From positions 18,731-82,730 of the forward strand of contig CAMACX010000007.1 in assembly GCA_945831575.1 (NCBI GenBank): a stretch of DNA of 64,000 bases. Direction: 5' to 3'. Shown one piece after another: positions 26,109-34,311 of the stretch (its first letter is position 1; every line of letters begins with the position of its first letter). A program made the translations under genes and the position numbers. The notes beneath the pieces were generated by a model that saw nothing but the letters and a program-made list of their open reading frames with translations, made no database searches and was not told the DNA's origin. Origin of the DNA: an uncultured Mediterranea sp. (lineage in GTDB: Bacteria; Bacteroidota; Bacteroidia; Bacteroidales; Bacteroidaceae).

Positions 26109-26696
26109 TTAATCATGACACAGCAGGCGATGCACTGCCGGGGGGAGGAAGAAGCGGACATCCTTGCCCTGACGCAGGGCCTCACGGATGAAGGTGGAGC
26201 TTACCTCGATACAGGGGGCATGGGCCAGACGAACACGTGGGGGAAGCTGCGACTCCTCGACTGGATAGCCGGGACGGGGATAGATGAGCAGACGGAACTC
26301 ACTGATAATGCGATCGGCAGCATACCAACGGTCAAAGCAGAGCCAGTTGTCAGAACCGATGATCAGCGTGAACTCGTCATCGGGATAGCTGCGACGCAGG
26401 GCTTCGAGGGTGTGGATGGTGTAAGATGGACGCGGCAAGTGGAACTCGAAGTCGGAGGCACGGAATCGTGCATAGCCAGCCACGGCCTCTGCTACGAGCC
26501 GCAGCCGGAAGGCATCATCCATCAAGTCAGCCTGCTCCTTGAGCGGGTTGTGGGGCGTGACGAGAAACCACACCTCATCAAGCCCCTCAAACTCGCACAA
26601 ATAATTGGCCAAGGCCAGATGTCCAATATGCACGGGATTAAACGACCCGCTGTAAATGCCTATTTTACGGCCCGATTGCGTCGTCTCCATCATCAC
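26109..26696 (-). CDS. nadD: Nicotinate-nucleotide adenylyltransferase
   Basis: Converts nicotinate mononucleotide to deamido-NAD with [19 protein letters not shown] carries the nucleotidyltransferase GxFxPxHxGH motif, and [12 protein letters not shown] is the second signature (ISSTxIR). The 195 residues are standard. Three ATGs are in tandem at the start, so the exact start may be 26696, 26693 or 26690. The stop of the helicase gene is only three bases upstream, so the two are probably co-transcribed. In Bacteroides as I recall them nadD is next to gmk, so its position here is unusual. Confidence 0.95.
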   Translation of the reverse strand: MMMETTQSGRKIGIYSGSFNPVHIGHLALANYLCEFEGLDEVWFLVTPHNPLKEQADLMDDAFRLRLVAEAVAGYARFRASDFEFHLPRPSYTIHTLEALRRSYPDDEFTLIIGSDNWLCFDRWYAADRIISEFRLLIYPRPGYPVEESQLPPRVRLAHAPCIEVSSTFIREALRQGKDVRFFLPPAVHRLLCHD

Positions 26697-26699
26697 AGG

Positions 26700-28316
26700 T
26701 TATTGCTGATCGCCACTGTTGCTAGCTTTGCCTCCTTCCACCGAGGTGCTCTCGCCTACTGCCGGCGTATTGCCGCTGCGCTTGCCGCGACCCCGATTGC
26801 GCCCACCACGATGGTTGCGGCGACGCTTCTTCTCGGGTTTCTCCTCACTACCCTCTTGCTTGGGTGCTTCCATGCCATCCTGCATCGGCTGAGTTTGCGG
26901 AGTTGGTTGGCTTTGAGGATTCAACTGAGCTTGAGGCTTCTGCCCAGACTTGCGGCGGCGCTTCCTTGACTTGCTCCCCTGCTTCTCCTCCGTAGCCGAA
27001 GCATCAGGAATGAGGTCAGCTGCCGGAGCGTCATCAGTACGCTTGGTTTCAGCATCGGGGGCTTTATCTGTTTTCTTGGAAGACTTGCGACGCTTACCTC
27101 CGCCCTCCTTGCCACCGCGACCACGGCCACGACCACGGCCACCACGCTCCTCCGCAGCCTTCTCACCCTTGTACTCGGGCGATTCGCCCAGCTCCTCGGG
27201 CAACGGCAACTTGTTGACCGGCTTGCCGAGGAACTTTTCAATCTGCGCAAAGCGGCGCTGCTCCTTGTCGCTCACGAAGGTGATGGCCTCACCCTCGCTG
27301 CCGGCACGGGCCGTACGGCCGATGCGGTGTACGTAGTCCTCCGAATCGTGCGGCACATCGTAATTGATGACCATGCTGATGTCGTCAATGTCAATGCCAC
27401 GTGCCACGATGTCGGTAGCCACAAGGATCGCAATACGCCCCGCCTTAAAGCTGTACATCACCTCGTCGCGCTGCGCCTGGTCAAGGTCGCTGTGCATCTC
27501 GCCCACGTTGAGGTGCATCTGCTTGAGCGAGCGGGCCACCTCCTTCACCTTGAGTTTTGACGAGGCAAAGATGATGACACGCTCCAGCTTCTTGGCCTTG
27601 AAGAGCGAGCGGATGATGCCCAGCTTCTGCGGCTCGTGGCAGATGTAGGCCCCCTGCACAATCTTGTCTGCAGGGCGCGACACAGCCAGTTTCACCTCCA
27701 CAGGGTTAGTAAGGATATTGTGAGCCAGTTGCTGAATTTTGTCAGGCATCGTAGCAGAGAACATCACCGTCTGGCAGGTCTCTGGCAGCAGTTTGGCTAT
27801 CTGCATGATGTCATCATAGAAGCCCATGTCGAGCATACGGTCAGCCTCATCAAGGATAAAGAAAGATACGCGCGAGAGGTCCACATACCCCATCTTCAAG
27901 TGCGACAGCAAGCGCCCCGGCGTGGCTATTACCACATCGGCACCCAGCGTCAGTCCACGCTTCTGCTGTTCGAAGAGGATGCCGTCATTGCCACCATAGA
28001 CGGCCACGCTGCTCACAGGCATGAAGTAAGCAAAGCCCTCCATCTGTTGGTCAATCTGCTGCGCCAGCTCACGTGTGGGAGCCATCACAATACAGTTGAT
28101 GGCATCCTCAGGGTAGCCACCCTCGGATAGGCGGTCGATTACGGGTAACAGATAAGCCGCTGTCTTGCCCGTACCCGTCTGGGCCACAGCTATCAGGTCC
28201 CGTCCCTCCAGGATGACGGGTATTGCTTTCTCTTGCACCGGCGTACACTCCTCAAAGCGCATGGCATCGAGCGCATCCAGCACATCATCGTTCAAATCAA
28301 GTTCATCAAACCTCAT
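26700..28316 (-). CDS. DEAD-box RNA helicase (RhlE-like) with basic C-terminal tail
   Basis: ATP-dependent RNA unwinding enzyme. The Q motif and AQTGTGKT (residues 45-52), DEADRMLDMGF, the SAT motif in MFSATMP and HRIGRTAR are all present. From about residue 390 a long basic and disordered tail with RGRGRGRGG and KKRRRNHRGGRNRGRGKRSG probably binds RNA. This layout suits ribosome assembly or mRNA decay roles, as in RhlE and DeaD relatives. It has its own -7 box at 28346-28353. nadD follows directly. Confidence 0.9.
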   Translation of the reverse strand: MRFDELDLNDDVLDALDAMRFEECTPVQEKAIPVILEGRDLIAVAQTGTGKTAAYLLPVIDRLSEGGYPEDAINCIVMAPTRELAQQIDQQMEGFAYFMPVSSVAVYGGNDGILFEQQKRGLTLGADVVIATPGRLLSHLKMGYVDLSRVSFFILDEADRMLDMGFYDDIMQIAKLLPETCQTVMFSATMPDKIQQLAHNILTNPVEVKLAVSRPADKIVQGAYICHEPQKLGIIRSLFKAKKLERVIIFASSKLKVKEVARSLKQMHLNVGEMHSDLDQAQRDEVMYSFKAGRIAILVATDIVARGIDIDDISMVINYDVPHDSEDYVHRIGRTARAGSEGEAITFVSDKEQRRFAQIEKFLGKPVNKLPLPEELGESPEYKGEKAAEERGGRGRGRGRGGKEGGGKRRKSSKKTDKAPDAETKRTDDAPAADLIPDASATEEKQGSKSRKRRRKSGQKPQAQLNPQSQPTPQTQPMQDGMEAPKQEGSEEKPEKKRRRNHRGGRNRGRGKRSGNTPAVGESTSVEGGKASNSGDQQ

Positions 28317-28345
28317 TTCTTTCTTGTTCTATCATTTTTGCGCTG

Positions 28346-28353
28346 CAAAGTTA
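28346..28353 (-). promoter_or_regulatory. -7 promoter box for the helicase-nadD pair
   Basis: Minus-strand TAACTTTG, 30 bases before the ATG. Confidence 0.55.
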
Positions 28354-28425
28354 GAAGAAAAATCGCGATTTTATGCTAAATAACATAAAAAATCAACGTT
28401 AAAAAATCACTTTTTTGCTTGTTTA

Positions 28426-28458
28426 TTTGGATTGTATTGTGAGAAACCCTTACCTTTG
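28426..28458 (+). promoter_or_regulatory. Promoter of the structured leader (-33 TTTG and -7 TACCTTTG)
   Basis: TTTG at 28426-28429 and TACCTTTG at 28451-28458 are 21 bases apart, the best complete match to the Bacteroidetes promoter in this window. Predicted start near 28466. Confidence 0.65.
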
Positions 28459-28465
28459 CACCCGA

Positions 28466-28668
28466 TTTCTAAGCCGAATGCTTTGATATTCAGCCAGTAG
28501 CTATTACTCGTAGCTCGTAGCTTGTAGCTCGTAGCTCATAGCTGACAAAGCAAAAGCCTTCTGCGACGGAAGCCCTGTTCGGCCCACAGTTATTGCCGGG
28601 GAAGAAATCACTGCGCTGTCCAGTGGGCGGCCCAGGCCTCGGATAGTATTAACCAAAATCGTTGGTGC
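28466..28668 (+). ncRNA. Long structured 5' leader or small RNA, class unknown
   Basis: About 200 nt between a strong promoter and the TlpA-like gene, with no open frame of note. Pairing is visible: TGCTTTG at 28479-28485 with CAAAGCA at 28546-28552, CAGC at 28491-28494 with GCTG at 28541-28544, and further downstream a GCCCAC/GTGGGC stem that encloses CAGT/ACTG. A tandem repeat sits inside the first stem. I compared it by eye with SRP RNA, tmRNA, 6S RNA and common riboswitches and found no convincing match. Confidence 0.45.
28511..28545 (+). repeat. Five 7-nt tandem units, TAGCTNR
   Basis: TAGCTCG, TAGCTTG, TAGCTCG, TAGCTCA, TAGCTGA, within the loop of the leader's first stem. The core AGCT is a palindrome, so units can pair with one another. 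Confidence 0.8.
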
Positions 28669-29172
28669 ATGAAATATGCTAAATTGATTTTTGTTGTATT
28701 ACTAATCGGTTCCTTGACATCATTTGTAGAAAAAGACAAACCTACCGGAGGTTTGAACGTAGGCGATGTGGCCCCGAGCTACCTGCCCGATGCCGCCTCG
28801 CTGATGCTGAGCGACCAGCCAGTAGCGCCCCGCAAGGGCAGATATGTGCTGCTCAGCTTTTGGGCCGGTTATGACGCACACTCCCGGATGCTCAACACCA
28901 CGCTGAGCAATGTGCTGCGTGATGACTCGCTCAATCAGAAAGTGGAAATGGTCTCTGTATCGTTCGACGAATACCCGTCGGTGGCTCGTGAGACCGTTCG
29001 CATGGACCGTATAGTGGCTCCCCTCTGCTTTGCAGAGACCAAGGGGACAGAGTCCGAGCTCTACAAGCGCTACCGCTTGCATCGCGGATTTGCCAACTAT
29101 CTGCTGGACGACCGAGGCGTCATCATAGCCAAGAACGTCACAGCCCGTGAACTTGCTTCTTACCTGAACTGA
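28669..29172 (+). CDS. TlpA-like thioredoxin-fold protein without the CxxC site
   Basis: A 167-residue protein with a hydrophobic N-terminus (MKYAKLIFVVLLIGSLTSF), likely an export signal. YVLLSFWAGYDAHSRMLNTTL sits where TlpA and ResA proteins have FWASWCGPC, so the thioredoxin fold is predicted but both redox cysteines are replaced. The end, NYLLDDRGVIIAKNV, matches the family's typical last strand. It probably acts as a structural or binding protein, not an oxidoreductase. It follows the 200-nt leader and ends at a strong terminator. Confidence 0.8.
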   Translation: MKYAKLIFVVLLIGSLTSFVEKDKPTGGLNVGDVAPSYLPDAASLMLSDQPVAPRKGRYVLLSFWAGYDAHSRMLNTTLSNVLRDDSLNQKVEMVSVSFDEYPSVARETVRMDRIVAPLCFAETKGTESELYKRYRLHRGFANYLLDDRGVIIAKNVTARELASYLN

Positions 29173-29264
29173 ACCACATCACCCCACACAGAAGAGGGTA
29201 TGTGCTTCAGGGCACGGAAGAATCAAGCCTAAACCCCAAGAAGGAAATAACTGAATACAACAAA

Positions 29265-29311
29265 AAGCCCCTTGCATCGTGCTCCCCCAAAGGAGCTGAT
29301 GCGAGGGGCTT
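29265..29311. terminator. Bidirectional terminator between the TlpA-like and M16 genes
   Basis: AAGCCCCT at 29265-29272 pairs with AGGGGCTT at 29304-29311 and the inner GCATC...GATGC and GCTCC/GGAGC arms extend it. T-runs follow on both sides. Confidence 0.85.
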
Positions 29312-29319
29312 CTCTATTT

Positions 29320-32220
29320 TTAAAACAAGGAGTCCTGAGTATTGAAGAGGTGACGTTCGCTCAGGCGCACCACCTTTCCCAGCTTCTCCAGCCGTTTGAG
29401 GTCAATCAGCTTGGGATTACCCATGATGGCAATGGCGTAAGGCTTGCCCTGGATGTGCTGACTATAGAAGCGGACCATGTCGTCGAATGTCAACGCATCG
29501 ACCTTGCTCAGATTCTCCTTGGCCGGATCGTCATCATAACCCTGCTCCTTGAGCGCAAGCAGGTACGAAGCCTTCTGACGGAAGTTGGGGTGCTGAGACA
29601 GCATCGACTGGCGCAGGTAACTCTTGATGTTGTCCATCCGATCGGGATAGCAAGGCATCTCGTTGACTAGTCCCATCAATACCTCCACAGCCTCATTGGC
29701 CTTGTCGTTCTGCGTCCCTATATAACCCATCAGGTAGCTGGCTGACCCAGTCAACCCCTGCGTAGCTGCAAAGGCATAGGCTGAGTAAGCCATGGAACGC
29801 TTCTCACGAATCTCATTGAGGACCAGCCCTGTAAAGTCGAGGCCGAAGTATTGGTTGAAGGCATCACGCAGCACGTCATCCTGTCTGTCAGCTTTCTGCA
29901 TGGGGATGTAAAGGTGAATCTGTGCCTGCTCAGTGCGTGTATTGGGTAAGAAGTAGATAATGTTCTCTTTGACTTGAGCCATGGGGCGTACACGAGGTGC
30001 AAGACTCGCGCGCTCGTTGGCAATGAGCGGCAGGTTGTGACTCAAGATGTCGTATGCTTGGTCGAACCCGATAGTCCCGGTATAGAATATCTGTGCTTCA
30101 TAATTGGAAGCGCGATTGATGTCGCCCGTCAGCGAGGAAATCTGCAGCTCCAGAATCTGCTTGTCGGTCAGTTCGGTCAGGTAGTCCGACTTCTCCCCAT
30201 AGAGGAGATACTCCTTCAAGGCCTCATTGAGTGTCGAACTATCCTCCTTACGCTGCTCCCGCTTACCGATAATCGAACCCTTCAAATGGGCCAGCTGCTT
30301 GTCGTCAAGCTGCGGCATCAGAATCTGACGCGACAGCAACTGACAGGCTTGTGGCAACGTGGCCTCATACCCCTCCATAATCACATACAGATAGTCCGGC
30401 GAGGCCGATACACGGCAGGTTGCATTCAGTTTGCTCAGCTCCTCCTTGAGTTGCTGGGGCTCGTAGGTACCCATCACGCCCGCATGATTCATCAACGACG
30501 CAGCCAGCTCCAACTGTGGGAAATCGTTCGTACCCGCCCCGTAGCGCAGCACAAGCTGATACAGGCTATTCTCCGTATTGGGCACATAGTACATCACCGA
30601 ACGGTCATTGATGGGCTTCTGCTGTACATCGCTAAAGTCAATAAACTGCTCAGCCACGCTATCGGCCTTCATCTGCTTAAACTGGGTTGCATAGATGGAG
30701 TGTGCCCCGGCAGGCGACTCTACCGGCTCATAACCAGGCTTTGCAATCTTTGCATGCTTCCCCTCCTTTCCCTTCTCGATATAGAGAGCCAGATAGTCGT
30801 TGCTCAGGTAGTGAGCAGCAACGCGCTTCACCTCCTCCTCGCTGATGGCGGCCAGGCGCTCCTTGAAATTGAGTACCGCAGCCAGATCCCGGTCGCTGAG
30901 GAAAGCATCACACAGCAGGTTGGCAATGCCCTCGTTGCTCTCCAGCAACTGATCATACTCACGGCACATCTCCGACTTGATGGCTTCGACTTTCCAGGCA
31001 TCAAACCGTCCTTCAGCCACCTGCCGGATGGCCTGCATCAGCAGTTTCTCCGTGCGCGCGTTGGACTCAAAGCGCTGCTGCCCTTGGTCATAGAGCGGTA
31101 CGGCCATCACCATCGAGCGTCCCTGCTCACGAAACGACTGAGCAAAGGCCGCCCCGTGGCTGAGTTCGCCCTCTATCACCAGTTTGTCTAGCGTGCCGGT
31201 CTGGCTGCTGTTGCTTATCAACGAGAGTGCAATGTGGAGCGCATCGGCATCCGGGTGTCCCTCGGGCACCCCCTGAAATACCAACGCCACCTGCGGATAA
31301 TACCCCACCTTGATGTCATACTGCGTACGTCCCTTAATCGACCGCTCGGCATAAGTCATTCGCTCCGGCTGTGGCTTAGACTCCATACGGCCAAAGAAGT
31401 AGGCAATACGGCGCTTCAATTGGGCAGCCTTGACATTGCCCACCAGCACGAGTACCATATTCTCTGGCGTGTACCATTGGTCGTAGAACTCCACCAGCCT
31501 GCTCAACCGTGGATTCTTCAGGTGATCAGGCAAACCGATGATTGGACGAGCATACGGATGACCTTCGAACGCTTTCTCCATCAGAAACTGGAGCAACTGG
31601 CTGTTCGGATCATCCTGTGAGCGGTTGTACTCCTCATACACATTCTCTAGCTCGGGCTGGAACGAACGGAATACAGGATTGATGAAGCGCTGTGACGAGA
31701 TCTCAAGCCATTTGTTCACTTGATAGGCTGGAAACGAGCTGTAATAGACGGTCTTATCGAAAGAGGTAGCCGCATTGACCCCCTGTGCGCCGATGCTCTC
31801 CATCAGGTCGGAGTACTCGTTGGGCACGCACAGTTTGCCTGCCTCGACCGTCAATTGGTTGATGCGTCGGCTCAGTTCACTCTTCTGCATACCGTCAGTA
31901 GCATCAGCCTGCTGGTCGTAGAGCGCCACAATCTCCCGATAGAGCGGCTCCTCCTTACTCCAATCCAAGGAGCCAATCTGCGTAGTGCCCTTGAACATCA
32001 TATGCTCCAGGTAGTGTGCCAACCCGGTATATTCAGCCGGGTCGTTGACCGAACCTGTACGCACGCCCACCATGCCAAAGACATCTGGCCTGCTCTCATC
32101 TTCCCAAATCAAGACAGATAGTCCATTAGGCAAACGGAAAGCTTTCAAACCCTGCGCAAAAAGGCAACACGTGACCTGCAAAGACAGAAGCAAGCAGAAG
32201 AAAAGAGATCTTGCGTTCAT
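29320..32220 (-). CDS. M16 family zinc protease (insulinase-like), secreted
   Basis: A 966-residue periplasmic protease with a signal peptide (about residues 1-23, ending LFAQ). HYLEH at residues 69-73 is the inverted zinc motif HxxEH, and ENVYEEYNRS supplies the distal Glu. The first M16 pair (residues about 30-450) is active. The second pair (about 470-900) lacks the zinc motif and helps to form the clam-shell chamber. Family members degrade short or unfolded peptides. Downstream of the TlpA-like gene and convergent with it. Confidence 0.93.
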   Translation of the reverse strand: MNARSLFFCLLLSLQVTCCLFAQGLKAFRLPNGLSVLIWEDESRPDVFGMVGVRTGSVNDPAEYTGLAHYLEHMMFKGTTQIGSLDWSKEEPLYREIVALYDQQADATDGMQKSELSRRINQLTVEAGKLCVPNEYSDLMESIGAQGVNAATSFDKTVYYSSFPAYQVNKWLEISSQRFINPVFRSFQPELENVYEEYNRSQDDPNSQLLQFLMEKAFEGHPYARPIIGLPDHLKNPRLSRLVEFYDQWYTPENMVLVLVGNVKAAQLKRRIAYFFGRMESKPQPERMTYAERSIKGRTQYDIKVGYYPQVALVFQGVPEGHPDADALHIALSLISNSSQTGTLDKLVIEGELSHGAAFAQSFREQGRSMVMAVPLYDQGQQRFESNARTEKLLMQAIRQVAEGRFDAWKVEAIKSEMCREYDQLLESNEGIANLLCDAFLSDRDLAAVLNFKERLAAISEEEVKRVAAHYLSNDYLALYIEKGKEGKHAKIAKPGYEPVESPAGAHSIYATQFKQMKADSVAEQFIDFSDVQQKPINDRSVMYYVPNTENSLYQLVLRYGAGTNDFPQLELAASLMNHAGVMGTYEPQQLKEELSKLNATCRVSASPDYLYVIMEGYEATLPQACQLLSRQILMPQLDDKQLAHLKGSIIGKREQRKEDSSTLNEALKEYLLYGEKSDYLTELTDKQILELQISSLTGDINRASNYEAQIFYTGTIGFDQAYDILSHNLPLIANERASLAPRVRPMAQVKENIIYFLPNTRTEQAQIHLYIPMQKADRQDDVLRDAFNQYFGLDFTGLVLNEIREKRSMAYSAYAFAATQGLTGSASYLMGYIGTQNDKANEAVEVLMGLVNEMPCYPDRMDNIKSYLRQSMLSQHPNFRQKASYLLALKEQGYDDDPAKENLSKVDALTFDDMVRFYSQHIQGKPYAIAIMGNPKLIDLKRLEKLGKVVRLSERHLFNTQDSLF

Positions 32221-32279
32221 AACGATAACTCACTTTAAATAGAATATTGATTCTGCTTTAATAAACAAGAAATATACTC

Positions 32280-34274
32280 TCAATAGGTATTCTTCTCCTT
32301 GATGAGACCCATGCGGTAGGCCACGAGAAGCTTCTTCAGGTCCTGAATCTGGGCACTGAGGTCAACGCCCTTGTCGGTGTCCCGCACCATCATGCGCTGC
32401 TGGTTGAACTCTACGAGGAAGATGGTCGATTTGATGTCCTGTCCCTCTTCGATGGCCTTCTGACGACTCTGGAACGGTTCGTGCTGAACGAGCTGCAAGC
32501 CGTGGGAGTGATAGACCAAGGTGTAGCCGGCGATGCCGGTCTCGGGTTGGTAAGCTTTGGAGAAGCCTCCATCTATCACGAGCAGTTTGCCGCCTGCCTT
32601 GATGGGCTTCTCTCCCTTGATGGTCTTGACAGGCACATGGCCGTTGATGATATGGGCATGAGGTCCGGGCTCCACGCCAAACTCGCGCAGGATGTTGTCA
32701 CACACTTCGGCCTGGTTGCGCAGCGTGTAGTAGTGTCCCTTGGTCTCCTTGACCAACTCCTTGTCGCCCACGAAGTAGCGCTCGAAGGTGGCCATCTTGT
32801 CCTTGTCAAATGAGGGGGCATCGGGTCCGCACCACATGTACCACATGTAGTCGAGCGCGAAGGCCTTGCCCTCGGCGGTATCGTCATCAAAGTAGGCGGA
32901 GCGCACCAGTTGGTCAGTCTTCTTGAGCAGCGCCTTGCCCGAGTAGCGCTTGCCCTCTATCTCCACCTCCTTGAAGCTGCCGTCGGCGTTGAGAGGCACG
33001 GAAGCGTGGTAGAGCAGGTTGCTGTTGCACACGGTGTACATGCCGCCGTAGGTGAAGAGGCAACGCATGTGCTTCTTCATCTTCTCGCTGTTCTTGAAGG
33101 AGTGGTGCAGCTTGCTGACCAGCTCCTGCTCCTCATCGGTGAGGCGGTAGGGGTCCTTAGGATCCACCGTAGGCAGGAAGGCATCACGCAGGGGATACTC
33201 CTTGCCGTTGTAGCAGAAGATGCCGCGCTCGAAGTCGATGAGGTGGAGCAGCTTGCGTCCCTCCATCTTGAACTCGGGACGGCGGGAGATGATCTCGGCC
33301 TCCAGCTTGAGCTGGATGACAGTGATGGCCTTGTGCATCTGGGCAATGAGGCGCAGGGTCTTCTCGTTGTGTTCAATCTCGTTGAGCGCTACCTTGGGGG
33401 CAAACACCTCACAGGGGTCGTCGGCATAGGTCTCCATGGCAAAGGTGGCCAGCGGCAGCAGATTGATGCCATAACCATCCTCCAGCGTAGCAAGATTGGC
33501 GTAGCGCATGGCCATGCGGATGACGTTGGCCATACAGGCATCGTTGCCGGCGGCGGCACCCATCCAGAGCAGGTCGTGGTTGCCCCACTGGATGTCAAAG
33601 TTGTGGTAGTCGCAGAGGGTGTCCATGATGATGTGCGCACCAGGGCCTCGGTCATAGATGTCGCCCACGATGTGGAGTGAGTCGATGGTGAGCCGCTGGA
33701 TGAGGTTGCACATGGCGATGATGAAGTCGTCAGCACGTCGGGTGGAGATGATGGTGCTGATGATCACGTTGATGTAAGCATGCTTGTTGGGATCGATGCT
33801 CGACTCGTGGAGCAGCTCCTGGATGATATAGGAGAAGCCCTCGGGCAACGCCTTGCGCACCTTGGAGCGGGTATATTTGGAGGAGACGTTCTGACATACC
33901 TTCACCAGCTGGTTGAGCGTGATGAGGTACCAGTCGTCCAGGTCGGTCTCCTTCTCCTTGACGAGCTGGAGCTTCTCCTCAGGGTAGTAAATGAGGGTAC
34001 AGATCTCCTTCTTCTCACTTTCACGCAGGGTGTTACCAAAAATCTCGTTCACCTTGCGCTTCACAGCTCCCGAAGCATTCTTCAGCACATGCTGGAAGGC
34101 TTCGTACTCGCCATGGATGTCCGTCAGGAAGTGCTCCGTACCCTTGGGCAGGTTGAGGATGGCCTCCAAATTGATAATCTCGGTACTGGCGTCAGCAATG
34201 GTCGGAAAGCTGCGCGAGAGGAGCTGCAGGTAGCGCAGGTCATCTACAATATGTTCAGAAGTAATCGTTCCCAT
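32280..34274 (-). CDS. fbp: Fructose-1,6-bisphosphatase class III
   Basis: Gluconeogenic enzyme that removes the 1-phosphate of fructose-1,6-bisphosphate in the cytosol. The metallophosphatase motifs are visible: GDIYDRG, WGNHDLLWMG and INGHVPVKT. The 664-residue length and the MGTITSEHIVDDLRYLQLLSR start match class III (Firmicutes and Bacteroidetes type), not the classic class I. It connects to the glycogen genes later in the window by pathway. Confidence 0.95.
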   Translation of the reverse strand: MGTITSEHIVDDLRYLQLLSRSFPTIADASTEIINLEAILNLPKGTEHFLTDIHGEYEAFQHVLKNASGAVKRKVNEIFGNTLRESEKKEICTLIYYPEEKLQLVKEKETDLDDWYLITLNQLVKVCQNVSSKYTRSKVRKALPEGFSYIIQELLHESSIDPNKHAYINVIISTIISTRRADDFIIAMCNLIQRLTIDSLHIVGDIYDRGPGAHIIMDTLCDYHNFDIQWGNHDLLWMGAAAGNDACMANVIRMAMRYANLATLEDGYGINLLPLATFAMETYADDPCEVFAPKVALNEIEHNEKTLRLIAQMHKAITVIQLKLEAEIISRRPEFKMEGRKLLHLIDFERGIFCYNGKEYPLRDAFLPTVDPKDPYRLTDEEQELVSKLHHSFKNSEKMKKHMRCLFTYGGMYTVCNSNLLYHASVPLNADGSFKEVEIEGKRYSGKALLKKTDQLVRSAYFDDDTAEGKAFALDYMWYMWCGPDAPSFDKDKMATFERYFVGDKELVKETKGHYYTLRNQAEVCDNILREFGVEPGPHAHIINGHVPVKTIKGEKPIKAGGKLLVIDGGFSKAYQPETGIAGYTLVYHSHGLQLVQHEPFQSRQKAIEEGQDIKSTIFLVEFNQQRMMVRDTDKGVDLSAQIQDLKKLLVAYRMGLIKEKNTY

Positions 34275-34311
34275 GGTGTGATATTATTTATAGTGGTTTT
34301 TATTCATTATT

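Noticed and set aside
28466..28668. 6S RNA, SRP RNA or a known riboswitch in the leader
   Set aside because: Short resemblances to enterobacterial 6S RNA were seen, but the 5' and 3' ends do not pair as a closing stem should. No SRP GGAAG/AGCAGCC loop or riboswitch core was recognised.
32481..33680. Long plus-strand frames inside fbp
   Set aside because: Antisense shadows of a well-conserved enzyme, with no start signal or domain.
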